From positions 682,001 to 746,000 of the forward strand of contig JAFFSR010000227.1 in assembly GCA_017163975.1 (NCBI GenBank): a stretch of DNA of 64,000 nucleotides, in the 5' to 3' direction. The notes beneath the pieces are model-generated. The model ran no database searches. It had not been told where the DNA came from and saw only the letters and a program-made list of their open reading frames with translations. How positions within the stretch are numbered: the stretch's first letter is position 1; each line of letters starts with the position of its first letter. This stretch comes from Anastatus disparis. Lineage: Eukaryota > Arthropoda > Insecta > Hymenoptera > Eupelmidae. A program made the position numbers and the translations under genes. This document shows positions 49,901 through 60,800 of this stretch, one piece after another.

Positions 49901-50210
49901 ATTTTAAAAATATTACTGTTTAATAATAATGTAATGGTCGATTCGTTGATTAATAGTCTGCTTTAATGATACTGTTCTGTCTAATATATAGTACTATCTT
50001 TTGTTAATAAAATATAAACTAATCACATAACATTCAATTTCAGGTCAAAAATTTGCTATGTTGGAGCTGATAATCGTTGCAGCTCATGTTCTGTATAACT
50101 TTAATCTTGAACCAATACAGAAGACTGCTGATTTAAGATTTAAGTTAAACGTCGTTTTAACTGCAACTCATCCTGTCTACGTGAAGTTCATAAGTTTAAA
50201 TAGAAGCTAA
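40936..50210 (+). CDS. Cytochrome P450, CYP4 family, second copy (510 aa)
   Basis: Exons: 40936-41089, 41618-41727, 43715-43805, 43882-44067, 44162-44258, 45492-45591, 45662-45764, 46379-46485, 48588-48656, 48738-48906, 49085-49264, 50044-50210. Every exon has the same length and phase as in the first copy, giving 510 codons with no stop. It keeps the membrane anchor, GHDTT, the ExxR helix, the NPDRF segment and the haem loop with cysteine 454. Differences are scattered, among them LIRKN for LFRKY after the anchor, and FSVVP for FPAVP after ExxR, which loses a proline common in the family. Like its twin it has alanine, not glutamate, before GHDTT. Likely also an ER monooxygenase. Whether substrate range has changed cannot be told. 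The 3' flank lacks about 95 bases, including the AATAAA region seen after the first copy. Confidence 0.95.
41283..41564. mobile_element. Decayed or internally deleted family H MITE (copy 4)
   Basis: Ends CAAGGAGAG and CTTG, flanked by TTA and TAA. The left end continues into GGGTCACGGATCTTGC, like family H, but the element is only 282 bases long and the arms no longer pair well. Intron 1 of the second P450; not seen in the first. Confidence 0.75.
42451..42578. mobile_element. Short TA-flanked MITE, CACCCAACGTTAAT ends
   Basis: CACCCAACGTTAATTGATTC mirrors AATCCATTAACGGTGGGTG with TA at both ends. It lies in a block (about 42350-43575) of intron 2 that has no counterpart in the first P450. 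Confidence 0.85.
42904..43566. mobile_element. Long palindromic MITE, 3-bp TSD (family H, copy 3)
   Basis: CAAGGAAAGTGTTTCACC mirrors GGTGAAACACTCTCCTTA, flanked by TTA. Highly similar to copy 1, which lies in the same intron of the other gene but at a different point, so the two insertions were independent. Confidence 0.93.
44470..44690. repeat. 97-bp tandem duplication with GA microsatellites
   Basis: AATGCTGTATCGAAAG occurs at 44516 and 44613, each after a GA-rich run and followed by AAGAACGTG and ACGAGTCAGT. Intron 5 of the second P450; open frames on both strands are low-complexity products. Confidence 0.85.
44773..44807. repeat. GC-rich hairpin
   Basis: GGGGGAGGCTTCGCCCCTCC followed by a run of C can form a very stable stem-loop, in sharp contrast to the AT-rich surroundings. 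Likely the end of a repeat element. Confidence 0.7.
45170..45370. repeat. Degenerate family R1 repeat
   Basis: Contains GAGAGAAATCCGCCATATG, ACTATACACTCCAGCAATG and a TCTGTACGCAC block that parallel 2500-2870. The head palindrome is not evident. Confidence 0.55.
46045..46320. repeat. Family R2 palindromic repeat
   Basis: A hairpin of GGGATTTATGTCCCTCGTGT and its complement around CCCTCGCTTCGCTCGTGC, flanked by AATAGTATATGCACC and CATAATGTACTATT. It interrupts a segment otherwise shared with 33530-33605 of the first gene (ACTTTCGGTTCGCTTTTCAA onward). Confidence 0.7.
46572..46989. mobile_element. Palindromic MITE in intron 8 of the second P450
   Basis: TATGGGGATATCCACACAAC mirrors GTTGTGTGGGTATCCCCATA, with arms of about 200 bases nearly perfectly complementary. 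The first P450 shows the empty site GTATATAGAGAAAATAA near 33845, so the insertion postdates the duplication, with a TA or TATA duplication. Confidence 0.93.
47293..47916. mobile_element. Shared inverted-repeat element, second copy
   Basis: ACCTTTTCATTACGGC mirrors GCCGTAATGGAAAG at the far end; counterpart of 34248-34779 with extra internal sequence (GGTACCAC repeated near 47825 and 47860). Confidence 0.75.
48063..48470. mobile_element. Palindromic MITE with TTAAGAGTC ends
   Basis: TTAAGAGTCCGCTGTAT mirrors ATACAGCTGACTCTTAA. Inner arms pair through AAATAAAGAGATGGTTTCGA and AAGAAAAGTTGGAATAACTT. The first P450 has an uninterrupted AATTTTTAACGTC at the matching place, so this is specific to the second copy. 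Confidence 0.88.
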
Positions 50211-50579
50211 ATTTATCCAACTAAAATTCTTTTGTTAAATTTATTACAATAGCCCTTTCATCATGAGATTTTAGTTTGTCATTTGTAATACACCGCTTGA
50301 GCTCTAACAGCAGTACAGAGCTTCCGATTTTCCTTGTTAATTAAAAGAATTTTGAAACAGGACCAAAATATATTAATTTTTTATTAATAATATCTGAAAA
50401 AAAAAATTTGGGAATGTATTTTTATTATTAACCTTTAGTATCCTCAAAGCTAAATTATAGCAACTTTTAAACTGAATTAAAATTCTTAATAAGATTAATT
50501 TTATTTTTTTTTTAATTTATCATGTATTCAAACTTTTAGCTTGTTCACCTATATTCTTTTCATTTCAAAACTATCTACC

Positions 50580-50681
50580 TGCCCTGGTAGAAAATTGTCT
50601 AGTTTTATCGAGGCCTCGATTATTTAACATACAAAACTAGACAGATCTAGACAGATCTAGAGTAAATTTCTACCAGGGTGC
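50580..50681. mobile_element. Short palindromic MITE, CCCTGGTAGAAA ends
   Basis: GCCCTGGTAGAAAATTGTCT mirrors AGTAAATTTCTACCAGGGTG, with CTAGACAGATCTAGACAGATC between. About 100 bases, no coding. Confidence 0.8.
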
Positions 50682-51589
50682 ATTTATATAAATTGTTATC
50701 TTTTAAAAATCCTTTTAATTTCTTATATATTAATATTTATTCGATTTAAAAAAAACCTAACAAAAATTTTATGCAGTTTTATCCCACTAATATTTAGATT
50801 TAAATTTTAATTTAAAGAAGTTACGTTAAGTTTTTAAGTATGAATAAAGAAGAATGATAACCAAAGTGTACAATTTTGTATGATAGAAATATAAATAAAA
50901 AATAAATAAATTATTCTTTTGTATACATAAATATTAAAAAAATATATTAAATTAGAAAAATTGAAAACGCCAGTCAAATTTTAAAAAAACTTAAACATTT
51001 ATAATTATTAATTAACGATAAAGATAAATTAAAAATATCAAATAATCAAAAAAATTTTAAATATTAGAATTGTTAAGTCCAAAATTAAATATCCTTAAAA
51101 TTAATGAATTTAATTCTATTAAAAGATATAAAAAGTTGTCATTCTAAAAATTTCGATTCCTGTTAATTCATTCCAGTCGAAATAACCAGACAATCAATCC
51201 CCTAGCATTATATTTTCTCGGGAAATACTGCATTAGGTAAGATAATCGAATAAGGTTAAACATCAATTATTTTCAATAGTATAGTAAAATTTTAAGTAAA
51301 AATTTTTAATTATCTTATACACTCTTTTGAACGTAAGAAGGTACTTTTCACAAAAAAAATTTTTTTCTTTATTACAAAAGAATAGAGCTAGAGATGATAG
51401 AAATTTAAATAGGATTAAAATTATTGATTTCTTTCAAAAACTTCTGTAATTCCAAATAATATAAATTATTTTTATGTATAAGATCTGATGTAAATAATTA
51501 AAATAGAAATATGGAAGCAATCACAGAAAAGCGGTGGTGGTCTTGGGGTAAAGCTCATTAATCCTATCAAACAATAATGAATGTTCAAA

Positions 51590-51750
51590 AATAATGAACG
51601 AAAAGTACTGTAAGAAGAAAGATTTAACACTCAAAAGATATTTAATAAGTTTAAGACATCTACCATTCCTATAAGGGAAATCTACCTTACCATTGAGGAA
51701 TAAGCACTGCAATTTCAAGCAACGACTGATAATTACTTCCACACATGATG
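51590..51750 (-). other. Conserved block shared with 21290-21445
   Basis: The minus strand reads TTATCAGTCG, then CAATG followed by GTAAGGTAGATTT, as in the earlier copy. The small reading frame here is not conserved, so any shared role would be as promoter or leader exon. Confidence 0.3.
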
Positions 51751-52547
51751 CGACTACGGTTCAATTAATTTGCAAAAATTATAATGAAACTTTAAGTGAA
51801 TTATTGAAAGATGCCGCTAGTATAAAAAGTTAATTCATAATTTATTCTACTTATGGTAATGATTCTGATTCTGATATAAGTGAAGGTTTTATTTTTTTAA
51901 AACATTTAATATATATAAGTAATGTCATGATTAAAAAAAAATGAAATTAAGATTGTTAATAAATATTAATACATAAATTTATAAAATTTTAACTAGAAAT
52001 GTTCATTAAAATAAATACTGCATTTTAGTTTAAATTGTATTTTAATATATATACCTTATTTTTGTATCAATAGTACTATTATAATTAATGTTTTCAAATA
52101 AAATTCGATTTTTTACATTTTAACATAATTTAATAAACAAAACTTTGAAATATTTTATGGATAATGAGCTAAGATTATTTTGATGACTATATCATGTAAT
52201 TCTTGTATCTTAAATTTCTTCTCATTGCTATATATACAAACTTCTGGAAAATTGTTCATACGGTGTACACGTATTATAAGGGAAACGTGCTAAGGTATAA
52301 TTTATGTTTCAAACTATCATTAAGTGACAGAAAAACTGTTATTTACAAACTTTACACTATCATTTTTTTAAGACGTGTCAAGTTCTTTTATGCTTAAATT
52401 CTAAATTATTCGTAAGTGTAAAGAAGCTAAGTTTCAGCGAATTTATTACAAACTTTGTATTTTATAACGAAAAAAGACTTCTAGGAATGAAATTCATTAG
52501 CTATTATTATGGGAACCAAAGTCTATACTTAACTTGATATTTTTAAC

Positions 52548-55500
52548 ATGAAAACCATGAATGATAAAAAATGTCAAAAAGAAAAAAAGTCGATAAATTT
52601 AACGATATTTCTTATGCGATCAATGGGAATGTGGTATGTGACTAATAAAAAAGAAAAAATATTTTCGAGTTTAATGTTAAGCATAGTATTTTTGTGTATG
52701 ATAGTTTCAATTTTCGTTCAAAGCACTGAACTAAATCATGCAAAAGGGAACATTAAGGTAATTAAATATAAAAGATACGTATATCAATCAATTCATATTA
52801 TGTAAAAATTGCCGACAATACGGTTGAATGAGATTAATAATATTTCACATAAACTTATATTAAAACTGTACTCCAAACCCGTAATCAAAAAAAATTTTTT
52901 AAACATTTTAGAATTTTTAGTTTTTTTGACGAAAAAAGTATCTATTCATTGAGAGGATTTCTTCTCGAATTTAAAATTTTTATTATCTTAATAAGATATT
53001 CTAAGTCATGAATATGTTGAATAGTTCAAAGATTTATTTTAGCAAAATGTTTCATATGAAAATTTGTAAATAATTATTTAGAAGTTTCTGTAGGAAATCG
53101 GAACAAAGCACCAGAAAAATTTTTAGAGGATGTCCTGTAAAAATATGTGTCAGTGAAAAATTTATGGAGATGCTGCAGATAATTCTAGATTACTAACTTT
53201 AGACAATTTGACAATATTTTTCGTAGAAATTCTTGTAGATTATTTATATAAGGACAGCATTATCAGTAGTTTTAAATTATTGAAATATCTGTAAAATGTT
53301 TTGATCACGATTATATGCACAAGATTTTGTAGTTTTAATACTTTTAAATTATATACTTTAAGGAATCAATCAGCAATACACATATTTATTCTAATAACCA
53401 ATCGCTTTTTATATATGTGTTGAGTATATATAAGTGTATTTATATAAAGGATGAATTAAAAATGTAAGAATTAATACAAATTTTTAATAGAATATGTATT
53501 AAAATATTTGACAAAATAATTCTTATTTTTCAAAAATCTAATGAAAATCAGTTGAAGATTTATATGAAATTCATAAAATGTAATTAGGAGATACAAATTA
53601 ATCCATGAATCAAAAATAAATATTTTATTAATTCCGAAAACGGGCCGAAAGTAAAATATAACTAACTTCTAAATTTTAGCAAAAATAAAGTACTTTACTC
53701 CTGCTTTTGCGAGAATCATGTGATTTATTTCCGCCTTTGCGAAAATAATGACTTTACTTCCGCTTTTTCATAAATAACATAATACTTTATTTTCGCTAAA
53801 TTGGAAGCTTATGAAATCAAATGAATTGTTCTAATTTTTATTAAATATTAATATTAATAAAATATTGATATTTTATTAATAAAATATCATATTAAATTTG
53901 TTAGAATAAACGCAAATTGTACTTTAAGAGCACAACTAATAGTAGTTATAATAAATATAAATTATATCTTTCTAAAATAAAAGTATCAAATGTTCATAAA
54001 AATCGATTTATTATGAACTTTATAAAATTTCAATGTTGAAATTTCAATTTCAATTTGTTTTCAATCGTGCGTTTTCTTTTTAAATTGACAAAGTGGTCAC
54101 TACGGAGATAAGAATAAAGCACAATATGCAGCTCGTGAGAAAAGTCTAATTTCTCCCTCGGGAATTTACTCCGCTAGCTTCGCTTGCTCGGATCGCAAAC
54201 TTCTCCTCGGGAGAAATATGTGATTTTGCTCACTCGTTGCATAATGTACTATTGAATTAACCTAAAACCATGAAATATCATTATTTATGCATTATTCATA
54301 TTCTTAATAGTACTTACACCTTTAAATGAATCATAACGTAATGGTGCGCTAGAGACGAATGTAAAAAATTTTCAAATTTTAATAATAAATGAACCATATA
54401 ATGGAAATACTATTTTTACTTTAGCATTCGCTCTTACTTGCTTATTTGCTTCACATGACACGAAATATAAAATAAATTTAAATAATTGTAAATTTTATTT
54501 CATATTTTAAATCTTCAAAACTTAAATGAAGATTTTTTTATTTATTGAAACGTAAAATATATAAAAAAAATTAAATTATTATAATGTGTTTAGGAATTAA
54601 CATATATTACTCCATGTTCAAGTGTAGTATTCACGGAATTCATAAAATTATTAGTATTTACCTTCAATCGTAAAAAAGTAATGAATTTAAATAAATTTAT
54701 GGATGAAGAATTTTGGAATGCAAAAAGTAGTAGGGAAGATATTAATATTTTTAACGGATACGATCGGATCTGTTTCAAAGCAATTATAATATATATTTTA
54801 GCATTAGAATGTACAGCTTGGCATTATATAATCGCTCCTTACTTTGGTAAATATTATGTTTAATAAAATTTATAATATACATAAAAATAAATTTTATAAG
54901 AATGCACATACTCTAAATAAAGATTTTTCTCTCGTTCTAACCTCCGAATCGCAATTTCTTTTTCCTTTGGCTCTCGTAAGAAAAATTACATTTTATGCCA
55001 CGGGCGTAAAGACTTTTTTCCGAAACTTGTAACAGTACTGTATGCCTTACAGTCTGTACTTCCATAACAGTCTGTAAACCTCTCGTTTCGTAAAACTAAC
55101 TTTTCTACCCCAGATAAATAACGTACAATTTTCTTATCTTCCCGGTCAAAAGTACGTCATTATTTTTACTTTTTACACACGGAAAAACGAGACATTATCC
55201 CCGTATGGGTATGTCACGTAGCAATGCGCAATAGCTTCACGCTTGCACCATTCGACCCACAGTTCTGTTTTTAAACGACAGTTATGAATAGACAGGGTTA
55301 CATCTATATTTCTACATCTATTTTCTATTGGCCAGCTACAAATATTGATTTTTTTATATTTATAGTAATCATGAGCACAGTGAGCGAAAGCGGTTCTTTC
55401 GGTCCGCTAGGCAATAAAAGTTTATTTAAAAACATATTAATAACTTAATAAGAGAATTTTTGGTTCACAGAGTCAACTGAACTAAATGTCACAGAGAGAG

Positions 55501-57397
55501 TTTTTCCCTTTCCTATTTATGTTAATTTTCCAATAACAGAGACTCCATATTATGAAGTTGCATTATTATTAGAGGTGAAAATTTTTAAACACATTTATTG
55601 TAATAACATTAATAATAATATTTATTCCTACATCAACAATAATGGCAACATTATTAATTTTAAAAGTGGGCCGAAAGTAAAATATTACTGACTTTTAAAA
55701 TTCAGCAAAAACAAAGTACTTTATTTCCTCTAAATTAAAAACTTATAAAATTGAATAAATTGTTAAAATTTGTATAAAATATTAATATTTTATTATTTAA
55801 GTATCATTTAAAATTATATATTAAACAAATTAATAAAAATGATTAGAAAAGTATCAATTTTTTAAAAATTGGCCCAGCTCTTTTTGGGTTAATAAAGTGG
55901 CCATTGTTGAGATAGGAATAAAGGTTATTGTGTAATTCGAGAGTATAGTCTATTTCTTCCTCGGGGGAGATGTACGACTTTACTCTCTAGTTACACAATG
56001 TACTATTTTAATATTAATTTTTAGTTTGATTATTTTAGATTTTTGGCACATTAGCAACAGGTTTGTGCACCATAACATTTGCAAGCTATTTATTTGTTAC
56101 TAACATGTTTACAGCAGCACAATTCAAAATCTTGAATACGCATATTCAATATCTCTGCGAATTTAATGAAGATAATATTAAAAATGTTACATTTCAAATG
56201 ACTTCACATGAAAATTTGAAGAATTGCATACGTAAGCATCAGGCGCTTATAAATTATACAAATGAAATTGAAAATTTATTATGTTATGCCATGTTGGTGC
56301 AAATATTTGGTTCAATTCTTCAAATATGTTTTTCTGGCTTTCAAATTATTTTAGTAAGTTTTATTAAGAAAATTTACAATAAAACATGCCTTTTTCATGA
56401 TATACTTTTTCAGTTTTTTATATTATCAATGAGGTCTTTATTATAAAACATTTAAAGTTCTTCTTTATATGATTAATGAGTAAGATTTTATTACTATATT
56501 TTGAAACAATAAAAACAAAGAAGTTTCGTATACATAAAATATTTGAAAACATAAAAAAACATGCCCAATATTTTCGCACTTAATTTCCTCGAATTTAAAT
56601 TATAACTTTTTAATCTACTTTTAAACCACAAAAAACATATATAACAATTATGTACATTATTAGTATTTTCAAAAATTGGCTGGTTAATCAAAAAAACTAT
56701 AATATTACATTATAATAGTACAGCAATGAGGGAGTAAAGTCGCATATTTCTCCTGAGGCTGAAATACACTTTATTCTCGAATTAAATACTAAAATTTATA
56801 ACTACCACAATAGTGGCCACTTTATTAACTTCAAAAAAGCGGCCGCAATTTTAAAAAATTAAAATTGAAAATATTGAGCTAATATCCGTAAAAAAAGTTA
56901 TATTTACACTTATTTACCAGTAAATAAATAAAAATTTGTTGACTAAATCAATTATTTTTATTAAATTTTCTATTTTCTAGTCAAATACAAATAAAGTATC
57001 TACGGGACGCGTTGTTTTAAGTATAGAATACGTGCTGGCAAGCTTCCTTCAACTTTATTTTTATTGTTATTCTTCTCACGAAGTCTTTATTGAAAGTGGA
57101 AATATATCTGAATCAATATATTTTTCAAAGTGGTTCAAAGTTACGCATTTAAAAATTAAAAAAGATTTTTCACAGCTTCTTATGATTGTGGTTTATCGAG
57201 CACGTAGACCATGTATCTTGACTGTTGGAAAGTTTACACCTTTAAATTTAAATACTTTTTCATCGGTATGTCTTTTTTAGTCAAGACTTTTTTTAATAAA
57301 ATTTCTAGCATACTAATTTAAATATTATAAATTTTTATTTCAGGTACTGAGTACATCATTATCTTACTTTACAGTATTACGTCAGACGGTCGAGTAA
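52548..57397 (+). CDS. Odorant receptor, intact (7tm_6 family, 406 aa)
   Basis: Six exons splice in phase: 52548-52757, 54594-54846, 55471-55574, 56039-56353, 56981-57265, 57344-57397. The product has the length and layout of an insect odorant receptor, a seven-helix inverted-topology subunit that forms an odour-gated cation channel with Orco in sensory neuron dendrites. Visible family features: an N terminus with FLMRSMGMWY before helix 1; an I-T-P-C segment and a long polar loop in exon 2; a PFPIYVNFP stretch before the fourth helix in exon 3; and in exon 4 a membrane helix followed by HIQYLCE and CIRKHQALINYTNEIE. The C terminus has YRARRPCILTVGKFTPLNL and ends SYFTVLRQTVE, the classical 7tm_6 tail. 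No stops or missing splice sites. A second ATG lies three codons in. Introns hold R2/R3 repeats. Confidence 0.96.
53640..53815. repeat. Diverged family R2 sequence in receptor intron 1
   Basis: CGGGCCGAAAGTAAAATATA and AATAAAGTACTTTACTCCTG with three loosely repeated TTACTTCCGC-type blocks. It matches 55670-55740. Confidence 0.55.
54090..54256. repeat. Family R2 palindrome in receptor intron 1
   Basis: AATTTCTCCCTCGGGAA mirrors CTCCTCGGGAGAAAT around GCTAGCTTCGCTTGCTC, ending CATAATGTACTATT. One of several hairpins with a GCTTCGCT-type loop in this window. Confidence 0.7.
55880..56008. repeat. Family R2 repeat in receptor intron 3
   Basis: GGGTTAATAAAGTGGCCATT, GAGATAGGAATAAAGG and CCTCGGGGGAGATG, ending CACAATGTACTATTTT just upstream of the exon 4 acceptor. 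Confidence 0.6.
56722..56850. repeat. Family R2 repeat in receptor intron 4, inverted
   Basis: Starts ATAGTACAGCAATGAGGGAG and runs to GTGGCCACTTTATTAACTTC plus GCGGCCGC, the reverse of the order at 55880-56008. Confidence 0.6.
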
Positions 57398-57851
57398 ATC
57401 AAATGCAGTTTTCTGCCTTTCCATACGGCTAGTCAAAGAATCATTGAAAATAAAAAAAGATTTTTAAAAAATATTTTTTTACAATTTTTATGATTGTTGC
57501 AATAAATAATAATAGTTTTAAAAATATCTTCTCTTATAAATTAACTATTCCATGCATTAACTTAGATACTTCCAATGTTCTAATTTATACTTAATTAAAC
57601 ACATTGATTCAATGATATTTAATTATTAATATATTATAGTTATGATCACAAATTTCAATCAATATTATCAATACTCAAGTAATCAAATACGTATTTTAAC
57701 AATTGCACGATTAATAAAATATTAAAAACAATTTTTTTAAATATTGTTTTTATTAAACTTGTTTCAATAATACACATTGCATAATCTCAATTGTACAGTA
57801 ACTAAGAAGCGCTGAATCAGTCCAAAAAATCATTTTTCATTTTTCTAAGCT

Positions 57852-60800
57852 TCAGTAATTTGATTGGGGTCGTTCTGTGCCAATTTCTACTTGAATCCAT
57901 TTTTTCGATTTGCTTACACATTGTGCATTTATACAGTACTAAAAGAAAATAGATTTGATTTGTTTAATGAAATAAAAAATATTAATAAATGTATAAAATA
58001 ATTCTTATAAGATCTAAATGAAGTTAAATTAAAAAAAAATTATGCCTTTCATTTTTCTTATAAACTATGAAACGATGATAGAATTTTTTTTGATTGAAAC
58101 AAACCTCACATAAAACTTCAATTCATTTAAAAAATTTAGATTTTTGAGTGAGATACAACATCCTCTATTAAAAAAATTTTGAAAGTAATAAATTAGTTTT
58201 TTTTTTAGAATTTGTGTTAAAAACTATTATAAATAATAAAAGTATTATAATAATGTGTATAACAAACGAAGTGAGTATCATTAATTATTAAAATAATTTA
58301 TTTCTTTAAACAAAAAAGTTTTAAATTAGATACTTTAAATGACAAAGCAAAAATAATTTACCAATCCTTTTCCACAATCAGTTCCTTCAGCTACAGCAGT
58401 GGATTCAGCGGGTACACATTCTGAACTGTCTACAGATTCTTCACAGTATAATTTTTCACAACTGGTTGCAAATTCTGGATTCTAAAATGTAAAATATAAA
58501 TAATTATTAATTTATTAATGAAAATCTTTTAAATAACTCATAAAAATAAAAATATTACTCTGCATGAACGAGTTCCCATAATGTGACCACATTGTTCATC
58601 GCGCGAGAAAAATTTTCCCGGTAATATACGAGTTGCTTGATTACTTCCATAAGGTTTGTTGAATAAACATTGGGCTCTTTCTTCGCTGTAAAAAGTAAAT
58701 AACATTTAATTTAACATTATTATTAGCGATTTTTAAGGATGAATAATGAAATAATCACCTTTGAAGGAACTTCTTAATCGTACGTACACTACAGTCGGAC
58801 CATAAGAAACTTTTTCTACTGACTTTCAACCTGTATGACATTATGTATCCATCTGCCACTTCACACTCTGAAGTACGAGCATTATGAGAAGCTCCTAATC
58901 TAAAATGTATTATTAAAAATTATCTTAATCTTTTATATCTTTTACAGAATTTTAACGCTTAAGTTCACTGATTTTAAACATATCTAGAATCCAAACATCT
59001 GAACTGATAAATTTAATGCTATTCTTACAAATGACCAATTTCATGAGCAGCAGGGATGATACCTCCGAAACCGCCTTTGTCTTCTACTATCGCAACAGCT
59101 TCCATCAGTTCGCTTGTAGCATTGTAAGCACATGCACCTGTATGATATGCTAAACCTGTAAAAAATATAAATTTTTTTCATTTTGATTAAATTTTACTAA
59201 AAGCATTCTCTTTTAAATGTTTTAGAATTTTTAAAATAACAAATTGTACAATATACCTAAAGTAACGCATCTTCTTTTAATTTCATATGGATTAGGCTCA
59301 CAAACGTATTCTTCATCTTCCAAACAATAATCTTCAAATTGACACATGTCAAAACTAATAAATTATAAATAAGAAAATTAAAAGATAGACTGATTAAAAC
59401 GCTTATTTTATTGAAAATGTTATAAATAGTAAACTTACGGTGTCATGGTAACAACGAGGTCGAATTTGAATCCTAATCCTTTCATTGACAATGAATTATC
59501 TCTTTTGTTAAACTGCGTTTCAGGATAAAACACTCGAGATTTTTCTCTCAGAGCTTCTTGTACACTTATTTTAATGTCATCGCTTGTAGGTATATTTACA
59601 TGATTTTTTGCTATGTATGAAGTCACATTGTGATCCTTTGGGTAAAAATTTATTCTGTACATAATATTTAACATTTATAATTAACTTTATTATAAATTCT
59701 AAAATTCACCTCTGCTAAAATGATTCCACCAATATTTAGGCGAACGTCTGGATGCTGAAAAGCGCGATATCTCAAATCAACACCATTCCAAAATGATAAG
59801 ATATAAGAAACAATACTGTTAACGTCTTTTTTGAAAATACTAGAAGAAAGAAATATGGTTTTGTTATTTAATTTTCTTACAAACCAGCTTTAAAATGAAT
59901 TGTAGTTTCACCTGAAACCTAATAATCTAGACTTACTCAAACAAACTAGCCTCAACCACAATCAAAACTTGTGGGTAAATAATATTTGGTACCTTGTTAA
60001 GTTTTGGTCCCTGATTTATCCCATTAAATGCTCGTGATAATGGACTGCTTACTATAAAAAACAGATCATTGTTTAAAATATAATGATTGAATTTTAACGA
60101 TTGATTTATAAAACTATCAGTGCATTTCTCACCTTCGGAAGTTGGTATTTTGTATACGACGTGATGATGTGTTTCTTCGAGATTCGTATAATGATCTGAA
60201 TGATTAGATTGTATATATTGATTTTGTGCATTGCGCTTATTACGTTTAAATTGATTGCGGAATCTTTCTGGTAATGGTCGAATTGCTAAGTCGTTTATTA
60301 CTCCATCCTGGTAAATAACAATAAAAATTCATTAAAATTTGTATGAATTACTTTTTAAGATTTATAGATTGAAATTATTCGCATGCGAAGTTTTTTACTC
60401 ATGAATTGAAAGCAGTTGAAAACAATTAATGAAGAATAAAATATAATATTAACATACTTACGATTAGAGCTAAACCTTTTTTATCGTGGTTTATAACAAA
60501 AGCAGCTAAATTTAAAATATCTTGGAATAAGTTATGCTGCCCTGGTTTAATTGCCTGAGAATAAAAATATTGTTGATGTATATTTTTTTATATTCTTTAA
60601 TTTGATTTAAAAAGTCAAATAATATTATAATATCTTACTTTGGGAATTCGTTTGTACTCTAAGTTCGATTTTAAATTAGAATTTGATTTAGCTGTAAAAA
60701 CTGGAGTGTTTACTCCAGCCAAATAACCGTCAGTAGGCTCCAAATATAATGTCATTGGTTTTTCAAAACTTGTTAATTGTACTATTCGATGATTTTTACT

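Larger units (their letters stand above)
24960..50285. repeat. Tandem segmental duplication containing two CYP4 genes
   Basis: The segment 24960-38690 recurs, with many insertions and deletions, at 40214-50285 in the same orientation. Similarity starts in the 5' flank (CATAGAAATCATTT, then GTGCTAATATGTAATAGATTA) and ends shortly past the stop codons. About 1.5 kb of unrelated AT-rich DNA separates the units. The size difference comes largely from transposons found in one copy only. Confidence 0.95.
50286..52547. other. Intergenic interval between P450 and odorant receptor
   Basis: AT-rich. It holds a small MITE at 50580-50681 and the diverged similarity to 17840-18480 and 21290-21445 (here about 50860-51430 and 51590-51750). 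No gene recognised. Confidence 0.5.

Noticed and set aside
59636..59674. Extending metalloprotease exon 8 to the upstream AG or to an in-frame ATG
   Set aside because: The upstream AG breaks the frame from exon 7; the AG directly before 59635 restores it.
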